Source of the DNA: Spiro-02 sp964465155
GTDB lineage: Bacteria; Spirochaetota; Spirochaetia; Sphaerochaetales; Sphaerochaetaceae
Length of the DNA stretch: 64,000 bases
Direction: 5' to 3'
Assembly: GCA_964465155.1 (NCBI GenBank)
Contig: CAYXIH010000005.1
Coordinates: 1-64,000 of the forward strand
Below are positions 52,644 to 60,724 of the stretch, in pieces. A program made the position numbers and the translations under genes. The notes below the pieces were generated by a model. The model worked only from the letters and a program-made list of their open reading frames with translations. It did not search any database and was not told where the DNA came from. How positions within the stretch are numbered: position 1 is the stretch's first letter; every line of letters starts with the position of its first letter.

Positions 52644-55507
52644 TGAAGAAAACACTTGGTTTCTTGTGTATCGTGGTTTGCTGTTTCATTTCATTGATCG
52701 GCTGCCAGGATACCAGCAGTAAGACCTATAGGACCGTCATCCAGATTCAGGCACTTGATCCAGAAGGCAAGCCGATAGAGAAGGTTGGTTCACGTTCGAT
52801 CATTGCAGGAGAGTATACGGTACCTGGGTATTACGAAGTTGTCCTGCAGTCTGTAGCCGATGAGACCTTGGTGTATACCAGTACTTCGACGACAACCTCT
52901 GTAGTTTTTGAGAATATCTTTGGTGGGACGTACAACCTGACCGTCCATGGCTATTCGGATGAAACAAAGGGAACCCTCGTCATGTATGGGTTCCTGGAGT
53001 CTCAGCCTATTGGCTATGCATCCAACAAGGAGATTGATGTCTCCATCAAGATGATGGGGTCAGGTGAGGGGCTCACTGCAACAGTACAGGTGACCATGGA
53101 CTGGACACGTTCTACCAAGAAAATCGATGAGGTGCGTTTGTTCATCTCCGATAGTCCTGATAGCTCCAGCATGGAAACTTGGACTTTGGCGGCAACCCAG
53201 AAGATTACTGAAGCCAACCAGCAGACCATGGCTTTCTCGCAGGAGGTGCCTGTTGGTGAGGACAAGTTTATCAAGTTCTTGTTCTATCAGAACGGGACAT
53301 GTGTCGGATACTCTATTCCAGAGGTGGCACAGCTCTATTCTGGTCAGTTTGTCACCACCAGTTCCCCTGAGTCGTATATTTTCGATGATGCCACAAATCC
53401 CTTCCGTGATGCACTGAACATCTCCGATATCAACTTTGTCTATGAAGCTGCTACTTCAACGGCTTCTGTGTCTTGGACTAATCCCCAGGCATATTCAAAG
53501 ATCCATGTTGTGTTGTATGAGGATCCCAGCAATACCGAGTTCTTTGCCGAGCATGTGATCACCGCGGCCAATGCTTCCGAGTATCTGGTCCCAGGGACCG
53601 AAGCAATGATGAAGACATCATTTGACAAGCTCAAGTTTGGAACCCCCTATAGGTTGGAGCTGTATGTCGAACATGGGACAGGACAGGAAAGCGAGCATTC
53701 CATCACCAACTTCACTACGGTCAAGGTCGTAACTCAGATCCTGCTTACCAGTTCGGTGGCAGATGCTGACAAGACGACCTATACCAAGGACAGCACTTGT
53801 ACTATCACCGCTTCTTTTACCCCTGCTGATGCTGAACTTGGCAATGTGATGACCTGGAGCGTTTCTGATCCTACGGTCCTCTCCATCGAGGCAACCACCG
53901 ATACCACCGCAACTGTCAAAGCATTGAAGAATGGGGTTGCCAATGTCGTTGCGACCAGCAACTATGATTCGAAGGTAACGCAGTCGTTTCCCATAACTGT
54001 CTACTACAAGGCCCCCCAGGCGCTGGCGGTAAATGTTGTGGGCAATGAGATGCGGCTGTCTTGGACCGATAACAATGAAGGTCACTCTGGCTACAAGATA
54101 TACCGCAATGTCAACAACACTTCCTATGTCCTGTTGGATACTATTGTGGATATCACTCAGAAGACCTACACGCTGACTGACCATACATCGTCGTTGCTCA
54201 AGGTTTCAACGTATGGAACCATTGGGGGAAAGTCTTTCGAAGCTTTCTCCGAGCCAGTTGCGACGGTGGAACAGGCATCTCCTACAATCACTATTATTTT
54301 GCCCAAGGCTCCAGCGGACATTGCAAATGTGTTCACCCATCTCAATGGGACACAGTTTGATGCAGATTCACAGCTTGCTATCGAACTGCAATCTCCGATT
54401 GCCAATGCCCAATCATATTGTTGGTTCCTCAATGGGACGCAGTTGGTTGCAGGTGACTTTGAATCAGTCAAGTCCCTGGTGATTTCAAAGGCTAGCCAGG
54501 GGATCAACCTGACGCAGAAGAATCCAAGCCAGGATATCATGCTTGTGGTCAAGATAGACGGCAGGCTCTATTCAAGCACCCTGCGTGTCTTCATGATCGA
54601 CAAGGAGCAGGAAGTCCCTGCCCAGTCGGTAGCCATTACCGCACCGGCGTCAATCACCTATGGAGAACCTCAGACGTTGGGATATGCAGTGCTTCCTGAG
54701 AATGCCTCGGTGAAGACGGTCAACTGGAGCAGTAGCGATCCTTCGATTGCAACGGTAGATAGTACTGGCCTGGTGACAGTGCAAAAATCTGGGTCAGTGA
54801 CAATCACAGCCTCGAGTACCGTCACTGAAGGTGTCACAGACTCCAAGACCATCTCCTGTATCGTTCCAGTTGCATCAGTTGCAATCAACACCCCCAGCAG
54901 ATCCACAGTGTTCGTCGAAGGACAGAATGGATACGGCTCGGTCGATCTGGATGCAACGGTTGTATCTGCCGCAGGTGCATCTGTTGCTGCAACCAATCGA
55001 ACGGTACGTTGGAGTAGTGCCAATGAACAGGTTGCAACCATCGATGCAACCACTGGTGTCGTAACTCCAGTCTCCGGTGGTTCTGTTGAGCTGTATGCTG
55101 TGACCGATGATGGCAACAAGCGTGCATCCGTCAGCATCCTGTGTGTCGGTGCCGACCTCTATGGTGGCAAAGGCTACAAGGGTGATGGAACCGATGCACC
55201 GGTTACCGACACTACTGTCTCAACCACAGGTTCAGGTGGAAATGGAGAGACGTATACTTTCAAGATCTCCTCAATACCATCGACATTTGTGTTGGGAGAC
55301 AATTTCTCCATCAACTGGAACTTCGAGAAAGATGGCGGTCCGACTGAATATGGTACGCCAGGTATTCGTCTTCGCTTGCTCTCAACCTCCGGCAGTGAGA
55401 TTGTCCTCAATAGGCAGGCAAATGCATCGGGCAAAGATCTATATGCAACCGTCAAGGACGCTAACGGAACAATCGTATTGCAGCGCAAATGCCATGTTGT
55501 TTCATGA
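52643..55507 (+). CDS. Large Ig-like (Big_2/FN3) surface lipoprotein, paralogue
   Basis: 954 aa from the ATG at 52643 that overlaps the previous stop codon (TAATG). A lipoprotein signal (CCFISLIGC) and the same architecture as its neighbour follow: N-terminal domain with IQALDPEGKPIEK, FN3-like, Big_2 (VMTWSVSDPTVLSIEATTDTTATVKALKNG, cited in part), FN3-like, and Big_2 repeats (VNWSSSDPSIATVDSTGLVTV and VRWSSANEQVATIDATTGVV). The C-terminal domain differs (GKGYKGDGTDAPVTDT). The two arose by tandem duplication and then diverged. A terminator follows. Confidence 0.88.
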   Translation: MKKTLGFLCIVVCCFISLIGCQDTSSKTYRTVIQIQALDPEGKPIEKVGSRSIIAGEYTVPGYYEVVLQSVADETLVYTSTSTTTSVVFENIFGGTYNLTVHGYSDETKGTLVMYGFLESQPIGYASNKEIDVSIKMMGSGEGLTATVQVTMDWTRSTKKIDEVRLFISDSPDSSSMETWTLAATQKITEANQQTMAFSQEVPVGEDKFIKFLFYQNGTCVGYSIPEVAQLYSGQFVTTSSPESYIFDDATNPFRDALNISDINFVYEAATSTASVSWTNPQAYSKIHVVLYEDPSNTEFFAEHVITAANASEYLVPGTEAMMKTSFDKLKFGTPYRLELYVEHGTGQESEHSITNFTTVKVVTQILLTSSVADADKTTYTKDSTCTITASFTPADAELGNVMTWSVSDPTVLSIEATTDTTATVKALKNGVANVVATSNYDSKVTQSFPITVYYKAPQALAVNVVGNEMRLSWTDNNEGHSGYKIYRNVNNTSYVLLDTIVDITQKTYTLTDHTSSLLKVSTYGTIGGKSFEAFSEPVATVEQASPTITIILPKAPADIANVFTHLNGTQFDADSQLAIELQSPIANAQSYCWFLNGTQLVAGDFESVKSLVISKASQGINLTQKNPSQDIMLVVKIDGRLYSSTLRVFMIDKEQEVPAQSVAITAPASITYGEPQTLGYAVLPENASVKTVNWSSSDPSIATVDSTGLVTVQKSGSVTITASSTVTEGVTDSKTISCIVPVASVAINTPSRSTVFVEGQNGYGSVDLDATVVSAAGASVAATNRTVRWSSANEQVATIDATTGVVTPVSGGSVELYAVTDDGNKRASVSILCVGADLYGGKGYKGDGTDAPVTDTTVSTTGSGGNGETYTFKISSIPSTFVLGDNFSINWNFEKDGGPTEYGTPGIRLRLLSTSGSEIVLNRQANASGKDLYATVKDANGTIVLQRKCHVVS

Positions 55508-55530
55508 TTCATGATTTGATTGTCAATGCA

Positions 55531-55560
55531 CAGGGCCAGCGTTTCAGCTGGCCCTGTTTC
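55531..55560 (+). terminator. Terminator of the Ig-like lipoprotein pair
   Basis: A perfect 10-bp stem CAGGGCCAGC with GCTGGCCCTG and a 6-nt loop is followed by TTTC. The AI-2E-type gene ends 33 bases beyond on the other strand. Confidence 0.75.
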
Positions 55561-55592
55561 GTTGGATGTGATGTGAGATGTTCAGCTGAACA

Positions 55593-56735
55593 TCAAGCAA
55601 TGGTTGGGAGGTTTCTCTGTTCCTCCCTCCTGCGGATTTCTTCCTTGAGGAGCGTGTAGCAGACTGAGGTGGTGGGGACGGCGAACATCATACCCAGGAC
55701 ACCAAAGAGGCCTCCACCGACCATGACTGCGGTGAATACAAGGATAGGTGGGAGTCCGACCTGCGAGCCAACCACACGTGGGTATATGAGATTGTTCTCA
55801 AGTTGCTGGAGGATGACGAGGTATACGACGAACCAGATTGCCATCATGGGGTCTACCATGGCAATCATGAAGGCACCCACTCCAGCTCCAATAAAGGCAC
55901 CGACTATTGGGATCAGGGCTGTCACGCCAACCAAGGCACCTACCATTGGTGCATATGGCATCCTGAAGATCAGCATCCCAGCTGCACAGAGGCTGCCAAG
56001 GATCAGAGCCTCAGTGCACTGGCCTGCGATGAAACGCGCATATGTCCGGTAGCCAAGAGAGCAGATATCCAGGAACTTTCCGTTGGTAGCAGGCTTGAGA
56101 TATGCGCCTGACAGACGCTTGAGCTGGGCTTTGAGCTTCTCCTTGGTGAAGAGGATGTACAGCGAGAATACGAATGCCATGAAGAGGTCCAGGACAATGG
56201 TGACTGCACTGGATGCAATGTTGAGGACCACCGATACTATCTTGGGTGTAAATGCCTGTACTTTGGCACTGAGGCTATTTCGCAAGTCATTTGCATCCAA
56301 TCCCAAGTCGTCCAGGAACTCCGATATCTCTGGATAGCTATGGTTGTTGTCTACCCACCAAGTCTCGAACTTGTCGATTGCTGTGGAGGATGAAGTCACC
56401 AAGACGTCGACGGTGTTCAGCAGTTCGGGTACTACCATGAAGAACACCAAGGCAAGAATGGCAAGGATGAGAATCAAGGAGAGGAGGAGGCTGATAGGTC
56501 TCTTGATCTTCCTCACCCAACGTGCCTTGCACTTGTCGAACAGCCGCTCGAAGAAGCTCATGGGAATGTTCAGGACGAATGCCATGCAGGCTCCGACGGC
56601 AAGCGGGGTGAATACGGAGAGCATGTTGCCAATATATGTGAAGACTGGGGTATAGTGCTTGAGGAGCATCAGGAGCACGACAACGATGGAACCTATCCCG
56701 ATATATTTCCACCTGCGTTTGTTTGTATCTGTCAT
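55593..56735 (-). CDS. AI-2E-family transporter (PerM-like)
   Basis: 380 aa from the ATG at 56735 (AGGA upstream). About seven membrane segments, with the large extramembrane region between the second and third groups typical of the family. GALVGVTALIPIVGAFIGAGVGAF and NLIYPRVVGSQVGLPPILVF are the conserved C-terminal signatures. Members export small signals or exchange Na+/H+; the substrate here is unknown. A C-terminal KEEIRRREEQRN tail is cytoplasmic. Confidence 0.88.
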   Translation of the reverse strand: MTDTNKRRWKYIGIGSIVVVLLMLLKHYTPVFTYIGNMLSVFTPLAVGACMAFVLNIPMSFFERLFDKCKARWVRKIKRPISLLLSLILILAILALVFFMVVPELLNTVDVLVTSSSTAIDKFETWWVDNNHSYPEISEFLDDLGLDANDLRNSLSAKVQAFTPKIVSVVLNIASSAVTIVLDLFMAFVFSLYILFTKEKLKAQLKRLSGAYLKPATNGKFLDICSLGYRTYARFIAGQCTEALILGSLCAAGMLIFRMPYAPMVGALVGVTALIPIVGAFIGAGVGAFMIAMVDPMMAIWFVVYLVILQQLENNLIYPRVVGSQVGLPPILVFTAVMVGGGLFGVLGMMFAVPTTSVCYTLLKEEIRRREEQRNLPTIA

Positions 56736-56802
56736 TGCAATCCTATTCTTGCCATCCGAAGAAAGGCATCTTGTTTGGAATGTATATATTGCATGTATAT
56801 GC

Positions 56803-56829
56803 AAAAAAACCGTTACCTTGCGGTAACGG
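56803..56829 (-). terminator. Rho-independent terminator of fba
   Basis: CCGTTACC with GGTAACGG (8 bp, loop of four) is followed by seven T on the minus strand, 28 bases past the fba stop. Confidence 0.9.
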
Positions 56830-56856
56830 CCTTATAGCATGTTTTGTTGACGGCAA

Positions 56857-57849
56857 TCAAGCCTTGCCAGCGGAACCAAGGACTTCCTTGTTCTTGTGCA
56901 TGTACATCTGCTTGAGGGCATCGCGGGCTGGTCCGAGGTACTTTCTCGGGTCAAACTCACCGGGCTTCTCGTCGAAGATGCGTCTGATCGTGCCAGTCAT
57001 TGCAAGGCGACCATCGCTGTCGATGTTGATCTTGCATACTGCACTCTTTGCTGCCTGGCGAAGCTGTTCCTCGGGGATACCGACGCTGTCCTTGAGGTGA
57101 CCACCATGCTCGTTGATCATCTTCACATATTCCTGGGGAACGGAAGAAGAACCATGCAGGACGATGGGGAAACCAGGGAGCTGCTTCTCAATCTCTGCGA
57201 GGATGTCGAAGCGGAGCGGAGGCGGGATCAGGATGCCGTCTGCGTTGCGGGTGCACTGGTCGGGAGTGAACTTGTTTGCGCCATGGCTGGTGCCGATGGA
57301 GATTGCAAGTGAGTCAACGCCAGTCTTGGAGACGAAGTCGATGACTTCGGAAGGCTGGGTGTAGTGGGAATGGGTTGCGACTACGTCGTCCTCGATACCA
57401 GCGAGGATACCGAGCTCACCTTCGACGGTCACGTCGAACTGGTGTGCATAGTCCACGACCTTCTTGGTCAGGGCAACGTTCTCGTCATAGGAGAAATGGG
57501 AACCGTCGATCATGACGGAGGAGAATCCGTTGTCGATGCATTCCTTGCAGGTCTCGAAGCTGTCGCCGTGGTCGAGGTGCAGGACGATGGGGATATCGTA
57601 ACCGAGTTCCCGAGCATATTCCGTTGCACCGCGTGCCATGTTGCGAAGCAGGTTGATGTTCGCATAGTCACGGGCACCCTTGGATACCTGGAGAATTACG
57701 GGAGACTTGGTTTCTACGCAAGCCTGCACGATAGCCTGAAGCTGTTCCATGTTATTGAAGTTGTAGGCTGGGATGGCATAGCCGCCCTTGACAGCCTTTG
57801 CAAACATGTCCCTGGTGTTGACCAGGCCGAGTTCTTTGTAAGAAGTCAT
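56857..57849 (-). CDS. fba: Fructose-bisphosphate aldolase, class II
   Basis: 330 aa from the ATG at 57849 (AAGGAG upstream). Zinc-binding HLDHGDSFETC (first His ligand), VEGELGILAG, the second metal motif ATHSHYTQPSEVIDF and LHGSSSVPQEY are those of class II aldolases. It cleaves fructose-1,6-bisphosphate in glycolysis or condenses trioses in gluconeogenesis. Single gene between two terminators. Confidence 0.96.
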   Translation of the reverse strand: MTSYKELGLVNTRDMFAKAVKGGYAIPAYNFNNMEQLQAIVQACVETKSPVILQVSKGARDYANINLLRNMARGATEYARELGYDIPIVLHLDHGDSFETCKECIDNGFSSVMIDGSHFSYDENVALTKKVVDYAHQFDVTVEGELGILAGIEDDVVATHSHYTQPSEVIDFVSKTGVDSLAISIGTSHGANKFTPDQCTRNADGILIPPPLRFDILAEIEKQLPGFPIVLHGSSSVPQEYVKMINEHGGHLKDSVGIPEEQLRQAAKSAVCKINIDSDGRLAMTGTIRRIFDEKPGEFDPRKYLGPARDALKQMYMHKNKEVLGSAGKA

Positions 57850-57964
57850 GAGTTGCTCCTTGGGGTTGATGTATCGTATCGGTATAAAAATACCGAGTTC
57901 GGGCATGCAGGTCAACACATCACCCGACATTGACCAACGAATTCAACGTTGGTAGAGTAGGGCA

Positions 57965-58879
57965 ATGAAGAAACGTAGCCTCGGCACCGGTTGGATCATC
58001 CTCATTGTTGCATGCTCGCTCATCTGCGTAAGCATCATCGGTGCTTGGGCGTATGTTGCAACTCGTCCTGTGATCCTGATCCTGATGGACCCTACCTACC
58101 AGGCGGTCTCTTGGCCTGATGCCAGCCGTGGCGTATCATGGAAAGCCCTATCTTCGGGCTACCGGATAGTCGACCATATCATTGATACTCCTAAATTGGT
58201 CCAAGGCCCAGGCCTGGAGCAAGCCGTATCCGACCAAGTGGCAGCTTCACATCCCAAGATGGTGGTGTGTTCCCCGCTGGTCGCTGGCTTGCTGGATGTG
58301 TATGGGGTATCTGAAAATGTCTTTGTCATGCCTGATGAGACTGTCCCATTTTTGCTGGCACTTGGTCCAACGGTGGATGGGAGTCTTTTCGATGTTGTCT
58401 GCGTGCCAGCTGCAGATGCTGGTTGGGATGAGGCGGCAACTGCGTTGGCAACCTCCCAAGCCAAGACACCCTTGATGACAGGATTCCTCTACCAGCAGGG
58501 AGATGTGCAGGGAGAAGCTGCACTGAAGTCCTTTGTGGCAGCGTTTCCCCCAGACAGGTTGTATGAGGCAATGCAATCGGAGACAACCACATCCAGGTGG
58601 GCAGAGGGTGTCCTCTCTGACATGCAGCGCTATGGTGTGATGGTAGTAGCCTGCCCGTGGGTGGAAGGAATGGGGAACTTGTTCCGCGAGACTACCGGGC
58701 TTTCTTGGGTGGTGGATGCATCCTTCTCTGACTTGGTTCCCAAGAAATACCTCAGTGGGGTTGTCGCCGACGACATCTGGGGGACCATCGAAGGCTTGGT
58801 CACCAGTGGTGCGATCGACAACGGGCATCAGGGGAGGACGCTGACCTTGCCGTTGGTCAGGCAGTATCTCGACCGCTGA
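57965..58879 (+). CDS. Membrane-anchored periplasmic protein, binding-protein-like
   Basis: 304 aa. One N-terminal membrane segment (about residues 9-33) without a cleavage site, then a soluble domain with alternating beta-alpha pattern (VILILMDPTYQAV, MVVCSPLVAGLLDVYG, FDVVCVPAADAG, GVMVVACPWVEGMG) similar in style to type I periplasmic binding proteins. I do not recognise the family. Its last 23 bases overlap the end of the convergent tatD gene. Confidence 0.7.
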   Translation: MKKRSLGTGWIILIVACSLICVSIIGAWAYVATRPVILILMDPTYQAVSWPDASRGVSWKALSSGYRIVDHIIDTPKLVQGPGLEQAVSDQVAASHPKMVVCSPLVAGLLDVYGVSENVFVMPDETVPFLLALGPTVDGSLFDVVCVPAADAGWDEAATALATSQAKTPLMTGFLYQQGDVQGEAALKSFVAAFPPDRLYEAMQSETTTSRWAEGVLSDMQRYGVMVVACPWVEGMGNLFRETTGLSWVVDASFSDLVPKKYLSGVVADDIWGTIEGLVTSGAIDNGHQGRTLTLPLVRQYLDR

Positions 58880-59660
58880 CAGCCAAGAGGTTCTTTTGTA
58901 GCTGCATGGCCAATTCCTCGCTGGTCGTATTGCGTACGGCTGCAGCCTCGGCATAGATGTTCTCCATGCGTAGTGGCGTATTGACGGTTCCTCTATATGG
59001 CTCTGGGGAGAGATAGGGGCTGTCCGTCTCCAACAGCAACCGGTCTGCCGGGATGCGTGCAAGGATTTCACGCAGGTGGATGTTGCGCTTGTAGGTGATC
59101 GGTCCGGCAAATGAGATATACAACCCAAGTTCCAATGCAATGTCAGCAAGTTCATCGCTTCCACTGAAGCAATGGAGGATCCCTCCATTGGTAGGTGCAT
59201 GCTCTTTGAGGATCCTGGTTGTTTGTGCATCCGCCTCCCGGTTGTGGATGATGATCGGAAGCTTCAGCTGGTCTGCCAATTCAATCTGCTGGATGAAGAG
59301 ACGTTCCTGCAGCTCCACCGTACCGTACTTCCAATAGTTGTCCAGCCCGATCTCCCCGATATAGTCTGCACCATAGGTCTCGTTCTGCGATACAAGGGTC
59401 TCCAATTGCACGGTCATGGGATCTGAACCATCTTCAACACCCCACGGGCCTATGCCCGCCGAACGCATGATCGTGGGATATCCTGCAAGGATGCTCGTCC
59501 TGATTCCCAGGTCGTCGCAGCTGACTCCCACGTCAATTCCTCCGGCAAAGCCGGAGGTTGTCAGTTGTTGGAGCAGCGATGTAATCTCGATGCCTTTGCT
59601 CTGCATTGCCAAAATATGGAAATGGCTGTCTACCAAGCCACTTGGTGCGTTGTATGTCAT
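58857..59660 (-). CDS. tatD: TatD-family metal-dependent hydrolase
   Basis: 267 aa from the ATG at 59660; a further 16 codons upstream are open. The first metal motif is D11-S-H13-F-H15. EIGLDNYW (bridging Glu), IIHNREAD (His), HCFSG and ETDSPYLSP (catalytic Asp) complete the site. TatD proteins are magnesium-dependent nucleases acting on DNA or D-amino-acid-tRNA. The family is normally about 260 aa, supporting the shorter start. Confidence 0.9.
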   Translation of the reverse strand: MTYNAPSGLVDSHFHILAMQSKGIEITSLLQQLTTSGFAGGIDVGVSCDDLGIRTSILAGYPTIMRSAGIGPWGVEDGSDPMTVQLETLVSQNETYGADYIGEIGLDNYWKYGTVELQERLFIQQIELADQLKLPIIIHNREADAQTTRILKEHAPTNGGILHCFSGSDELADIALELGLYISFAGPITYKRNIHLREILARIPADRLLLETDSPYLSPEPYRGTVNTPLRMENIYAEAAAVRNTTSEELAMQLQKNLLAVSGRDTA

Positions 59661-59737
59661 GAGCACATCATACGCATGGTGGAAGATATGGACAAGTTGT
59701 TGATGCATGTGGTAGTACGGGTAGGGGGAGAACTCAC

Positions 59738-60223
59738 ATGTCTATTGAAACAGTACGAACATATCTGCAACCGTTTGGCAAAGCCGATTCGGTTTTGGAG
59801 TTCCCATCTTCCAGTGCCACCGTTGAACTCGCTGCACAGGTGCTGGGCGTTGAGGGTGCACGGATTGCAAAAACACTGAGCTTTGCGTATGGCGAGGGGT
59901 GCATCCTTCTTGTTACTGCTGGGGATGCCCGGGTAAATTCAGGTGCTTTCAAGCGGGAGTTCGGCTGCAAGGCCAACATGCTCAGTGCAGAGCAGGTCCT
60001 CCAGCTCACTGGCAATGCAGTGGGTGGTGTGTGCCCGTTTGTGCAGGACCGGACACATGTCCTGGTCGTATTGGATGTTTCTCTGAAACGGTTTGAGACA
60101 GTGTTTCCTGCATGTGGGTCGAGCAACAGCGCCATTGAGCTGACATGCGCGGAACTGATGCATATCAGCAACGCCGACCGTTGGGTCGATGTCTGCAATG
60201 GGTGGAATGAAGATGGGAAATGA
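59738..60223 (+). CDS. YbaK/EbsC-family aminoacyl-tRNA deacylase-like protein
   Basis: 161 aa, the full YbaK fold. ARIAKTLSFAYGEGCILLVTAGDARVN contains the conserved K-[ST]-L segment, and GGVCPF is the diagnostic G-G-x-x-P-F loop. Members hydrolyse mischarged Cys-tRNA(Pro) or Ala-tRNA(Pro), or act as free-standing editing proteins. The ATG has GGGGAGAA upstream. The next gene starts 10 bases after its stop, or overlaps it if an earlier ATG is used. Confidence 0.9.
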   Translation: MSIETVRTYLQPFGKADSVLEFPSSSATVELAAQVLGVEGARIAKTLSFAYGEGCILLVTAGDARVNSGAFKREFGCKANMLSAEQVLQLTGNAVGGVCPFVQDRTHVLVVLDVSLKRFETVFPACGSSNSAIELTCAELMHISNADRWVDVCNGWNEDGK

Positions 60224-60233
60224 GAGTCAAAGC

Positions 60234-60665
60234 ATGTCAGATCGTGAAATTGCACTTGCAATGCATTCGCTAGCCAAGGAGTTCCTGGACCACCGGTACC
60301 CTACGGGGTGGGGTGGCGTTGCCGTCCTGCGTCTAGCAGATGGGACGTTCCTGACAAGCGTGGCCATTGAGACGGCGAACGGGGGAGCGTCACTGTGCAT
60401 TGAGACGGGTGCAATATGCGAAGCCCACAAGCTAGCCAAGCGGGTGACCCATAGTGCCTGCTTTGTCCGTGAGGATGAAACCAAGCCTCTATGCATCCTC
60501 ACTGCCTGTGGTATTTGCCAGGAACGTCTCCGTTTCTGGGGAGATGATGTGAAGATTGCAGTCACAGGATCTACTGATCCGTTCATGTTTCTACCCTTGT
60601 CGGGGCTCCAACCGTTTCATTGGTCTGCTGCCTATGACCCTTCTGAATTGGAACATTTTGAATAA
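60234..60665 (+). CDS. Cytidine-deaminase-like zinc protein
   Basis: 143 aa from the ATG at 60234; an earlier ATG at 60213 would overlap the YbaK gene. The deaminase-fold zinc site is visible as C55-I-E57 and TAC92-GIC95. This differs from the standard C/H-A-E and PC-x-x-C, with Ile for Ala and Ala for Pro. The length and order match small cytidine or blasticidin-S deaminases. Substrate uncertain because of the altered motif. Likely co-transcribed with the YbaK-type gene. Confidence 0.72.
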   Translation: MSDREIALAMHSLAKEFLDHRYPTGWGGVAVLRLADGTFLTSVAIETANGGASLCIETGAICEAHKLAKRVTHSACFVREDETKPLCILTACGICQERLRFWGDDVKIAVTGSTDPFMFLPLSGLQPFHWSAAYDPSELEHFE

Positions 60666-60673
60666 GACACAAA

Positions 60674-60703
60674 CAAGGCCGCACCCGATTGGATGCGGCC
60701 TTG
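60674..60703. terminator. Bidirectional terminator
   Basis: A perfect 10-bp stem CAAGGCCGCA with TGCGGCCTTG (10-nt loop) lies between convergent genes. Confidence 0.75.
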
Positions 60704-60724
60704 GAGTTTCCAGGGATTGCTCAG

